Shown piece after piece: positions 30,845 to 38,821 of a DNA stretch of 41,335 nt (positions within the stretch are counted from its first letter, which is position 1; each line of letters begins with the position of its first letter). Where the stretch lies: assembly GCA_021372535.1 (NCBI GenBank), contig JAJFUH010000069.1:1-41335 (forward strand), in the 5' to 3' direction. The position numbers and the translations under genes are program-made. Origin of the DNA: a bacterium (GTDB lineage Bacteria; Latescibacterota; Latescibacteria; Latescibacterales; Latescibacteraceae). The notes under the pieces were generated by a model. That model worked only from the letters and a program-made list of their open reading frames with translations, had not been told where the DNA came from and made no database searches.

Positions 30845-32161
30845 TCAGAATCCCACGGCAATGTCGATCAGGGTCGAGACGATCGCTTTCTGGCCGCCCT
30901 CTTTCACCACCGAGGCGTTGTACTCGTATCCTCCGCGACCGAGCTCTTTATCGGAGAGCACATAACTCGCGTAGCCGTTGCACAGGCCCATGAACATCAC
31001 CCACTGGTACGGCGATTTCTGCTTGAAATCCTTGCCGATTTCGCAGAAGACCTCCGCGGATGACCCGGCGAAGAGAACCTCACCGACCCTGATGGCGCTC
31101 ATGCGCAGGGGCGTATCGGGCACGGGCGATGTGTCCTTCGCCAGCTCGTCGTATTTCGGGTCGAATCCGAGGAGCCCTAGATACCGTTTTCCCGGCACCT
31201 TCGTGATTTTCTGGGATGCCTGCACCGGCCCGGAGACTTCCGCCGTGATGCCGTTCGCCACCCGCATGACCTCCTCACCGACCATCATCGCGAGCACATC
31301 TGCTCCTCCCGTCCGGGCGTCGAACTCCTTCTTCTCCTCGTATATGGGATTCACATCGCCGGCGGCGCCGGAAAGGAAGGGAGCGACGATATCGCCTCCC
31401 CATTTCCGCTCGATGTACTGGGAGCAGATGCCGCACCAGTCGCCGGTGAGCTGTTCGGACATCATGCTTGTCCCGTGGCAGCCGAAATTGTACATGACCG
31501 CGATCGTCTTGCCCGATTTCGTGTCGATGCGCACGACACCCACATCACGGTCGGTGGGGCCGTCCGGATTGACGCCGAGCCAGATTTTCCCCTGAGGATC
31601 GAGGGCGCGGCGGTTGATGCCGATGGATGACGAACCCCTGCCGTACCCGATGACAGCGGGGGCATACCGTTTCCGGGCTTCGCCAACGACCTTGACGATG
31701 TTGTTTTTCAGTTCCTCCGTGTACCGTTTCTGCTGTTCCTCGTAGGGGTTTTTGCCGAGCCAGGACGCATCGAGGGCATTCGGGTCGGGAGGCTCGTAGA
31801 GCGCCGGGCCGCCGTGGGTATGGCTGGCGTTGAGGATGATGTGATCCTTCGCGATGGGATATGCACGGGCGATACGGTCGGTGACATCGTTCCAGAAGCT
31901 CTCGGTGAGGACACAGATATCGACCGTGATCAGCGCGGCTTCGGTTCCCCCCGATTCGAAAACGACCGCCCGCGCATAGAGATCGTCATGCACACCGGTG
32001 AAAGGTCCCTGACGGACGTAGAATCCCGCGAGCGGAATCGGCTCGGCAGGCGATGTTTTGATTTTTGCCGCTCCCGCCCTGAGCGGCGATTCTGCGTGAA
32101 CGTTCGAAGAAGGCATGATGCACGCTCCCAGCATGAATATTACCGTTATGAACATTCTCAT
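30845..32161 (-). CDS. secreted neutral/alkaline ceramidase N-domain hydrolase
   Basis: 438 residues. A Sec signal (MRMFITVIFMLGACIMPSSNVHAES) is followed by RAGAAKIKTSPAEPIPLAGF, the usual start of the family. The zinc/active-site blocks are HIILNASHTHGGPALYEPPD, VMYNFGCHGTSM, DIVAPFLSGAAGDVNPIY and LFAGSSAEVFCEIGKDF. These match the N-terminal catalytic domain of neutral ceramidases (PF04734). Full enzymes are about 650-760 residues with a C-terminal Ig domain; here that domain is absent, as in many environmental paralogs whose substrate may not be ceramide. ATG 32161 has GGAGGT nine bases upstream. An open frame reaches back to 32536, but that extension lacks a signal and is low-complexity, so it is not taken. 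Confidence 0.82.
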   Translation of the reverse strand: MRMFITVIFMLGACIMPSSNVHAESPLRAGAAKIKTSPAEPIPLAGFYVRQGPFTGVHDDLYARAVVFESGGTEAALITVDICVLTESFWNDVTDRIARAYPIAKDHIILNASHTHGGPALYEPPDPNALDASWLGKNPYEEQQKRYTEELKNNIVKVVGEARKRYAPAVIGYGRGSSSIGINRRALDPQGKIWLGVNPDGPTDRDVGVVRIDTKSGKTIAVMYNFGCHGTSMMSEQLTGDWCGICSQYIERKWGGDIVAPFLSGAAGDVNPIYEEKKEFDARTGGADVLAMMVGEEVMRVANGITAEVSGPVQASQKITKVPGKRYLGLLGFDPKYDELAKDTSPVPDTPLRMSAIRVGEVLFAGSSAEVFCEIGKDFKQKSPYQWVMFMGLCNGYASYVLSDKELGRGGYEYNASVVKEGGQKAIVSTLIDIAVGF

Positions 32162-32620
32162 CGGCGCACCTCCGGTCTGAAAAATGTGAAACAGTGCTGC
32201 AAGCCTGTCGATATAATCGGAATACGTTATTATGTCACTTACACCGGAGGAATGCAAGCGTTTATGGTATTTTCGGTTCCCATTTCCGGAATTCAGCGTC
32301 AGGGTGATGTATTTCTGAGCGTGTCCGGCAGTTTCGGCTCTCTTTTCGTTCATCGTACTGTCCGTCAGTGTACATGAACTGTTCGCTGCCGGACGGAACC
32401 GTCGATGCTTTTCTCTTCCGTACATCCGTGATTCATCGGGACCTGTCGAATCATACCGCTCTGGCATCGGGAATCCGCCGGGTGGTGCTGTTTTGGAGTG
32501 GTCTGCCGTTTTTTGGCACGGATTTACCAGTTTCATGGAGTACGTACCGGCCGGTTATTGTCATGATATTCACTGTTTTTTCTATGTGATTACCGGATGG
32601 ATAGAACCGGGGGAACTGCC
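32162..32620. other. intergenic region between divergent ceramidase-like and sorting-domain genes
   Basis: About 460 bp separates the two divergent starts. A frame continues upstream of the ceramidase ATG without a stop for 125 codons, but it has no ribosome site at its beginning and no recognisable domain. I see no confident promoter or RNA element. Confidence 0.4.
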
Positions 32621-33544
32621 ATGAAGGTGAAGATCGTACTATTGTGTCTGTCGTTTCTTATGCTTTTTTTGCCGCGTGTGTCCGCGGACAATCCGTGTGA
32701 CAGATTCAATGATTTCTGCTTCGACACATGGCCCGATCCGAGTCCGGCAAAAGGGAGTATAATGTTTGAAATCGGGACGTTTCTGGATTACAGTATACTG
32801 ATGGACAAACGCAACCCGAAATCGTTCAATGTGGATTTCCGTTTTTACGATCCTTCCACGGGAGTGAAAAACGACGGGCGACTCCGTATCAGTTACTATC
32901 AGACGGGAGAGGAGGCGCAGAATGCGTTATACGGCCTGTTGATGTCCTGTGAATCACCGTTTCTCCCTCCTCTCCGTCACAAGCCCGATTTTGCGCCGGG
33001 AGATGTCGCATTCGCGGGATTTTCCAATGCTCCCGGTCACTTATACGGTGTTTATTATTGTATCGGCAATGTGGTTGTCCGGGGAGTCGGTGAAGAAGCA
33101 GACATCAAGGCGCTTGCCCTCACTGTCGAAGCGATCGTGAAAAACACCCCTCCGGCGGCACCGGACAATCCTCCCGGATTCATCATATCGGATGAATTCA
33201 TACGGGCGTTCAAATACCCTCGGCTCTCCGCGTCAGCCGTTGAAGACACACCTGCGGAGACTCCGCGGGTCTTCACTCTCTGCCAGAACGTCCCGAATCC
33301 GTTCAATCCCTCGACGGTTATCGGGTACGAACTGTATGAATCCGCCAACGTTCGCCTGGCTGTGCACGATACCGCAGGACGTGTGGTGCGGGTGCTCGAA
33401 AATTGCATGCGGGACGCGGGACACCACGAGGTCGTCTGGGATGGCAGGGACAATAGTGACCGGTGCGCCGCCTCGGGAGTCTACATCTGCCGCATCGGGG
33501 CGGGAGGGACATATAAAGCGCGGAAGATGACTCTCGTACGGTGA
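32621..33544 (+). CDS. secreted protein with PNPFNPST type-IX-like sorting domain
   Basis: 307 residues. A Sec signal (MKVKIVLLCLSFLMLFLPRVSAD) precedes a unique domain (about 25-210) with FNDFCFDTWPDPSPAKGSIM, FNVDFRFYDPSTGVKN and an IDxxIK-like helix (EADIKALALTVEAIVKNTPP). The C-terminus (about 222-307) is the FlgD-Ig-like/T9SS sorting domain: CQNVPNPFNPSTVIGYELYE, then VHDTAGRVVRVLE, HEVVWDGRDN, SGVYICRIG, ending KARKMTLVR. It should cross the outer membrane and stay on the surface. The N-terminal domain is not recognised. ATG 32621 is nine bases after GGGGG; an alternative ATG at 32597 adds eight residues before the signal. It appears monocistronic. Confidence 0.8.
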   Translation: MKVKIVLLCLSFLMLFLPRVSADNPCDRFNDFCFDTWPDPSPAKGSIMFEIGTFLDYSILMDKRNPKSFNVDFRFYDPSTGVKNDGRLRISYYQTGEEAQNALYGLLMSCESPFLPPLRHKPDFAPGDVAFAGFSNAPGHLYGVYYCIGNVVVRGVGEEADIKALALTVEAIVKNTPPAAPDNPPGFIISDEFIRAFKYPRLSASAVEDTPAETPRVFTLCQNVPNPFNPSTVIGYELYESANVRLAVHDTAGRVVRVLENCMRDAGHHEVVWDGRDNSDRCAASGVYICRIGAGGTYKARKMTLVR

Positions 33545-33619
33545 GAGAAAGCGGAGAAAATGCTTCCGGATGTTTGATCCGGATTATGCGTGAAAACGAT
33601 TCGCTGCAAAGGCACCGGG

Positions 33620-33645
33620 CAGGGGTAATTCATGCATTACCCCTG
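33620..33645. repeat. 26-bp palindrome, relative of 6808-6831
   Basis: CAGGGGTAAT-tcatgc-ATTACCCCTG. The inner bases differ from the 6.8-kb copy, yet complementarity is kept (GGGGTAAT/ATTACCCC versus GGGGCAATTC/GAATTGCCCC). Confidence 0.6.
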
Positions 33646-33674
33646 CAATGGCGCATCCGTCAAATTAAAAAAAA

Positions 33675-33714
33675 CAAATCCGCGAAAATCCGCGTTCTAT
33701 CAAATTCTGTGAAT
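33675..33714. repeat. 'AATCCGCGAAAATCCGCG' dispersed repeat, copy
   Basis: AAATCCGCGAAAATCCGCGT, then TCTATCAAATTCTGTGAA: the inverse of the unit at 26484-26527 and close to 5045-5100. It sits 20 bp before the DUF4861 gene's stop. Confidence 0.55.
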
Positions 33715-33733
33715 GTCTCCGGCCAATCCGGGT

Positions 33734-35119
33734 TTACTGCGCTTTCCGCTCGACTCCCGCGACAGTAACCGTAACGGGGTTGTTGTATTCCTGCGCCGTC
33801 TTGAGAACATATGCCCTGAACTCCTCGGGAGTTTTGAGGACGCTCCCTTCGCTCCATGCGCCGAAAATCATGTATTCGTAGGTGAGATCGCCGGTCACCG
33901 GTACTGCGAACGTGTGATTCCCGCCGCGGGCTTTGACAAACCGGTACTCGGGCTTATACTTATCCTTCACCACGAGGGCGGTACCCACATAATCGACATG
34001 TACTTTACGGAGTCCCTCCGTGTCGTCCGGGTCGGATATTTCGTCATCGCCGCCGGTGATGACAATATTCCCCTTCTGGTATGAATCGAACTCGCCCTGG
34101 TTTTTCCTGATGCCGCAGCCGAACATGGTCAGCGGTTCCTCAGGGAGGAACTTCGCGTACTTGACCAGACAGGTCGCATAGTTCTGGTTCGTATACACCG
34201 TGTAGTTCTGTTCGAGTTCATAGGTTCCGCCGCCGGTGTTCCAGTTCATGGTTTTCACCCGCACCATGCTCCGTACGGGACCGTTCACGACCACTTCGAA
34301 CGCATACCGGGTGTCGTTGAACTGCCCTTCGTTCCAGCCATCCGGCGAGAATTTATCGCCCCTGACCGGCGCAAAACGGGGTCTCGATACCGAATCGGGC
34401 TGCGCGGGCACCTCGAAAAGACAGATTCCCCCGGCGCCGAACGTGTCGGCAACTCTCATGATATCGGAGCCGTAATCGTACGGCACGTTGTAACCGTCGA
34501 GATTCTTCATATACAGCTCGTTGGACATGAGCACACTCTTCCGCTTGCCGAACATGTCGCAGTCGGTGGCATACCAGAGCTTCCATCCGATATTCGCGGA
34601 TTCCCAGAAGGGGATGAGGTGATGGCAGTAGCTGCCGATGGCCGCATGGGTGCCGTGCGCGTTCCATCCCCGCTGCGAGAAGCCGATATAGAGGTACATC
34701 GTCCTGGTCTCGCGCGCCTTGATGTCGGTCTCGAAGCACAGCTCGTCCCAGATGCCGTCCCTGTCGAGGTCGTCGAGCTGATGGAAAATCTGGTGACCGT
34801 TGGTTTCCGCGCGCATCTGATGGCCGCCGAACTTTGCGAGGACCTCCTTCGATGGCTCCGGACTGGAAGGGAGAGCCGGATCCACCACGGTTACCCACAT
34901 CTCGTGGAGGTTTTGCAGGGGCAGCTCGCTCCGTTTGATGACAACGGGGTAGTTGGCACGGTCGAGGTTCAGCGTATTGACCAGCCGGAACTCGATGCGG
35001 ATTGCCGGCGCAAAATCGCCCTCGGTATACCATTCCTTTCCGGCCGCATACAACGGCGATGTCACGATTACAAACATGACTGAAAACATCAGAAAGTGCA
35101 ATTTGTGTAACACGGCCAT
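33734..35119 (-). CDS. secreted DUF4861 protein
   Basis: 461 residues. A Sec signal (MAVLHKLHFLMFSVMFVIVTSPLYAAG) is followed by a DUF4861 body: DGIWDELCFETDIKARETRTMYLYIG, CHHLIPFWESANIGWKLWYATDCDMFGKRK, NVPYDYGSDIMRVADTFGAG, YAFEVVVNGPVRSMVRVK, ending FGAWSEGSVLKTPEEFRAYV. DUF4861 proteins are frequent in polysaccharide-utilisation loci of Bacteroidota (reported beside pectin and ulvan enzymes, from memory) and probably bind or cleave glycans; the mechanism is unknown. Start ATG 35119 has AGGAG directly upstream with short spacing; ATG 35161 would add 14 residues. The beta-helix gene lies upstream on the same strand. Confidence 0.8.
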   Translation of the reverse strand: MAVLHKLHFLMFSVMFVIVTSPLYAAGKEWYTEGDFAPAIRIEFRLVNTLNLDRANYPVVIKRSELPLQNLHEMWVTVVDPALPSSPEPSKEVLAKFGGHQMRAETNGHQIFHQLDDLDRDGIWDELCFETDIKARETRTMYLYIGFSQRGWNAHGTHAAIGSYCHHLIPFWESANIGWKLWYATDCDMFGKRKSVLMSNELYMKNLDGYNVPYDYGSDIMRVADTFGAGGICLFEVPAQPDSVSRPRFAPVRGDKFSPDGWNEGQFNDTRYAFEVVVNGPVRSMVRVKTMNWNTGGGTYELEQNYTVYTNQNYATCLVKYAKFLPEEPLTMFGCGIRKNQGEFDSYQKGNIVITGGDDEISDPDDTEGLRKVHVDYVGTALVVKDKYKPEYRFVKARGGNHTFAVPVTGDLTYEYMIFGAWSEGSVLKTPEEFRAYVLKTAQEYNNPVTVTVAGVERKAQ

Positions 35120-35279
35120 CTCTCCTGATTGGGGCGTTTTATTTGAATTTTGATAGTGCACAATGAAACCAAAATACTATAACAATGCAGTGTAATGCAA
35201 CAGCTTCAGTGGCTTTTTCAATAGCTGCATTGTATGTAAATATCGTCACATTTTCAGTGGAACAGGGAATTGCTCCCCT

Positions 35280-37190
35280 CTACCTCGGCCCATACACCAC
35301 ATCCTCTCCTCCGACCTCGAGCGCACCCAGATCGGGCGCTTTCCCTTTATACCCGTCGTTGATGTTCGGCAGGAGGCACCCCGCATCGATCGCCGGTGAG
35401 CCGGGAGCGAGCCGGAAGTCGAACTGTTTGGCGAAGTATATCTTTTCGATCATCGAAAGATCGGGCATCGGGACATTCCGGAAGCTTTTATAATCGACAA
35501 GGACACCGTGCTTCTCGAATCCGGTGGCGTCGGAAAACTCCGCAAGGGTGTTCCATGAGCCTCCAGTGGTATCCTTAAGCTCGAAATCACGGCCGTTGCG
35601 TGCCTGTTTCCATGTGAACTGGGGTTTGTCACCGGGATTGGGTCCCCAGCCATTGTAGTCAAGGGTGGTATAGCTTGTATACGAGGTGTTCCGGAACAGC
35701 GGGCGGTCGGGATTGCCTGTGCCGATGAAAAGATTGTTCCTGCAGTGTACGTTGGAAAAAGGCGGATTGATCCATTCGCCGAAAAGGGTGTTATGGTAGA
35801 CATAAATCCCGGCGGGGTAGATGTTGAACTTGAAGAAGCTCCCCGCGAGTACGTTGTAGACGATGTTCCGGATGAAATATGCCGGGCCGCCGAAAATGGG
35901 CTGGGCTGAAAGTCCCTGCTGGCCTGAGTTGATGCCGCGGTTGTTGAAAACCCGGATATTGTGGGTACTGCTGTCGGCCTCGATGAGGTCGTCGGCCATG
36001 ACATGCAGATCGTTGTTGTAGAAGTCGTTGGAACAGGCTTGCCAGTCCTCGCGATGGGCTTCGCCCTGCTCGGTTATGTCGATAGCGTCGTGGAAGTATG
36101 CGATATAGTTATGACAGACCGCATGTCCCTGCCCGTTGATGTCTATGGCGATGAAGGACTGGAGGTCGGACAGCCCGACCTTGTACCGCGTCCACGGGCC
36201 GGTCCACCCGCGGAGTACATCCTGCCTCTCGCGTCCGAGAATGACATTGTCGGCGATGTAGAAGTTACGGCTGCCGGGGAACTGGGCGTTGATGGCGCAG
36301 CCCACGTTCTCGAATTTGCATTTCCGCACCACGAGGCCGTCACAGCCCTCGGTGTACCGCAGCCCGGCGAGGATGCCGATCTCGCAGTTTTTGATGGTCA
36401 GTCCCTCGAAATAAATGTTGTCGGCGAACATGACATCGAACAGACGATACACGCCATCGCCGTCGAGGATAACCTCGCCGTCCCCTGCCGCGCGGATGAC
36501 GATGGGCTGGTCGGGAGTGCCGCTCTTTGTCAGCTGGTAGCAGCCGTGGAAGTGCATCCACATCGGCTCGTAGTAGCGGCGACGGTCGGAGAGGTAGGTA
36601 CCGGCGTGCACGAGGATGATATCGCCCGGCTCGATGTCCGCCGGCTGCCAGAGTCCGCCTCCCGGCCCGTAGAAGGCGCTCATGATGCCGGTGTAGGAGG
36701 GTTCCTGCTTCTCGCCCTCGTAGCCGGGAGGATAGACATGACGTACGCGGCCGGTCGACGAGGCGCGCGGTTCCACGCGGGTGGTCAGCACCGCGGTACG
36801 CACCGCGGTGCCGGTGACACCTTCCGGATCGGTCATCGTGAACTGACACTCGTACGTACCTCCCGGTTTGAGCCCGAAGATGCTCCCCGCGAACATGTTC
36901 GGCGCGGTAAAATCGATGCCCGCCGGTTTATGCACGATCCGTTCGTACTGGAGACGGAGGAGCGGCAGCGCTTCACGCCATTCAGCCGTCCCCTGCTCAC
37001 GGAATCTGACCGCAACAGCGGCGGTACGGTTATCGTCGCCATCGATGTACCACTCGAATCCGGCGCACTGAAGCGTCGGCGGCTCGACGATGAACCTGCC
37101 GGCTGTGACCGCATCCTCAGCGGCAGCAGGCGGAGGAACGATGGTGAGCAGAAAGGTGAGCAGTGCTAAGAACGGTGTCGTGTGTGCCAT
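35280..37190 (-). CDS. secreted right-handed beta-helix (polysaccharide lyase/pectinase-like)
   Basis: 636 residues. A Sec signal (MAHTTPFLALLTFLLTIVPPPAAAED) is followed by an Fn3/Ig-like N-terminal part (about 30-160: TLQCAGFEWYIDGDDNRTAA, SIFGLKPGGTYECQFTMTDP). A parallel beta-helix runs from about 200 to 560 (GDIILVHAGTYLSDRRRYYE, VILDGDGVYRLFDVMFADNI, YFEGLTIKNCEIGILAG, LVVRKCKFENVGCAINA, FYIADNVILGRERQDVLRG). It closes with APGSPAIDAGCLLPNINDGY KGKAPDLGALEVG, the usual end of DUF1565/beta-helix pectate-lyase-like proteins. The catalytic class cannot be read. ATG 37190 follows GTGAGGT. Two leftward genes precede it and one follows, all exported. Confidence 0.82.
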   Translation of the reverse strand: MAHTTPFLALLTFLLTIVPPPAAAEDAVTAGRFIVEPPTLQCAGFEWYIDGDDNRTAAVAVRFREQGTAEWREALPLLRLQYERIVHKPAGIDFTAPNMFAGSIFGLKPGGTYECQFTMTDPEGVTGTAVRTAVLTTRVEPRASSTGRVRHVYPPGYEGEKQEPSYTGIMSAFYGPGGGLWQPADIEPGDIILVHAGTYLSDRRRYYEPMWMHFHGCYQLTKSGTPDQPIVIRAAGDGEVILDGDGVYRLFDVMFADNIYFEGLTIKNCEIGILAGLRYTEGCDGLVVRKCKFENVGCAINAQFPGSRNFYIADNVILGRERQDVLRGWTGPWTRYKVGLSDLQSFIAIDINGQGHAVCHNYIAYFHDAIDITEQGEAHREDWQACSNDFYNNDLHVMADDLIEADSSTHNIRVFNNRGINSGQQGLSAQPIFGGPAYFIRNIVYNVLAGSFFKFNIYPAGIYVYHNTLFGEWINPPFSNVHCRNNLFIGTGNPDRPLFRNTSYTSYTTLDYNGWGPNPGDKPQFTWKQARNGRDFELKDTTGGSWNTLAEFSDATGFEKHGVLVDYKSFRNVPMPDLSMIEKIYFAKQFDFRLAPGSPAIDAGCLLPNINDGYKGKAPDLGALEVGGEDVVYGPR

Positions 37191-37291
37191 GGTATACCTC
37201 ACTCGATGAATAGAGGATGATAACTGATATTCCCCATATTTAAAAAAAAGAGGGGAGTTGACAAATCCGTATTGTGCGAGTTCATACAAGA

Positions 37292-38713
37292 TCAGAAGAA
37301 CCGCAAAGGCTTCATTCCATATACCGGAGCCCCCATACGCGCCCGGGCAAGTGTGCGGTAATCGATCTTTTCCACACCCTTATTTGAGAGTTCATAAAGG
37401 GGAATCTTATCGATATCGTTCTCGCCGAAACCCCGCTCGTGAGTGGTTCGGAGATAGGGAAGTTCACGGGGGTCATGCCCCATTAACCATGCGGTAACCG
37501 AATCGCACGCCACCATGTTTCGCGAGATGGTTACGAAGTTATTGAGCCGGAGCGCGCCGTCCTGCTCACCGGCGATACCCTCAACCATATTGATATAGGG
37601 ATTTGAGTTGCTGATGACATCCATGATCCGCTGATCCCATTGTTCCTCCCAGAAGAGAAACGGGCCGGGTTTATACTCCCCGCGTTTGTAGGCATCGTAA
37701 CCGCCCGCGGCAAAGTATTTCTTCGCGTCATCGGTGATATCCCAGTGTTTGTACCCCATAATGGCATGCCGGATGTATTGCAGTTCCACATGCTTCTGGT
37801 AGTTGGGATTGAAAATCTTATTTTTCGGCTGGATATCCATGGCGTTCTTCAATGTCCATGTCCCGCCGGCGCCCCATTCTCCCCTGCCGTAATCGCCATC
37901 GCCCCAGGTATTGCAGATATGCATGTATCCGACCGGCATCATCCCCTGGTGATTCTTGATGCACAGGGTGGTAAAGCAGCAGGTGTTGACCCGGGTCTTG
38001 GCCATGTTGATGAGCGTGGTGTCCTTCTGCTTGATGAGGCTGATGAAGGGAACTTTCAACATGATGTTCCCCTCAGGATAGTCGATCCAGGTCACCTCGG
38101 ATTTCTCATATTCGTGCCATGACTTGTATTTCGCCTCGATAAAGAACACCCCGTGCTGGTCGAGGAGTTCGCATACGCCGGACTGCACGAAATTTTCGTG
38201 GGACGCCGCGCCGTTCGCGCCCACCACGATGTTAGTGTTGCCCAGTTCCTTAAGCCCGTCGGCAAAACCGCAGACAAAGCCGGGGTGGGTGGATGCGCTG
38301 TTATTGATGCTCCGCTCTGCAGCATTGAATCCGCCCACGAAATTCGGCTTGATATAGGTTGTACCGCCTTTATTTGCTCCTTTACGGAACATGAGCTGCG
38401 ACACATCGTATCCCGCGCGCTGGAACTCCTCCAGCATCGCCGGCAGCTTGTTTTTTTCGTCGTAGGTTCCGGCGACATTGGTCTTGATGATGAATACCGC
38501 GTCCGGATTATCCAGAATCTCTTCACGGAGTACGGGAGGTGTGTTTTCCGCCTTGTGCTGTTCCGCATATTTAAGGGCGTCGCGGATAAGTTTCTGCCCG
38601 GGATCGAACCGTTCCTTTGCCTTGTCGATATCCCGTTGAGCTGCAAAGGCGTTACCGGCGAAAACCGGCAGGCCGGGGAAGAGCTTGAGAAATTGACGGC
38701 GATTGGTTTTCAT
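37292..38713 (-). CDS. Tat-exported DUF362 protein
   Basis: 473 residues. The N-terminus MKTNRRQFLKLFPGLPVFAGNAFAAQ has a textbook twin-arginine signal (RRQFLK). DUF362-type features follow: VFIIKTNVAGTYDEKNKL, TTYIKPNFVGGFN (the KPNxV motif), IVVGANGAASHENFVQSGV, and a TLINMAKTRVNTCCFTTLCIKNHQGMMP segment, typical of 'alKN..G' in the family. The ferredoxin CxxCxxC cluster found at the C-terminus of some DUF362 proteins is absent. Tat export of this folded family implies a bound cofactor or metal; function unknown, with redox or glycan-related roles suspected. ATG follows GAAGGGG. It lies between the GH2 and beta-helix genes, about 100 bp from each, so cotranscription is plausible. Confidence 0.78.
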   Translation of the reverse strand: MKTNRRQFLKLFPGLPVFAGNAFAAQRDIDKAKERFDPGQKLIRDALKYAEQHKAENTPPVLREEILDNPDAVFIIKTNVAGTYDEKNKLPAMLEEFQRAGYDVSQLMFRKGANKGGTTYIKPNFVGGFNAAERSINNSASTHPGFVCGFADGLKELGNTNIVVGANGAASHENFVQSGVCELLDQHGVFFIEAKYKSWHEYEKSEVTWIDYPEGNIMLKVPFISLIKQKDTTLINMAKTRVNTCCFTTLCIKNHQGMMPVGYMHICNTWGDGDYGRGEWGAGGTWTLKNAMDIQPKNKIFNPNYQKHVELQYIRHAIMGYKHWDITDDAKKYFAAGGYDAYKRGEYKPGPFLFWEEQWDQRIMDVISNSNPYINMVEGIAGEQDGALRLNNFVTISRNMVACDSVTAWLMGHDPRELPYLRTTHERGFGENDIDKIPLYELSNKGVEKIDYRTLARARMGAPVYGMKPLRFF

Positions 38714-38821
38714 TTTTTCCCCTTCAGACGGGCTTCGTGACCCGTTTTCATTGATTTTGTGTAAAAGCTGTACATCCTGTAATATATAAAATACGTTTAT
38801 TGACGGATCGCAGATACAGCA

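Noticed and set aside
32162-32536. 125-codon N-terminal extension of the ceramidase-domain gene
   Set aside because: A signal peptide and a strong GGAGGT site mark ATG 32161 as the start; the extension has no domain.
35961-37169. 402-codon plus-strand frame
   Set aside because: Antisense shadow of the beta-helix gene, which has a signal peptide, family motifs and a ribosome site.
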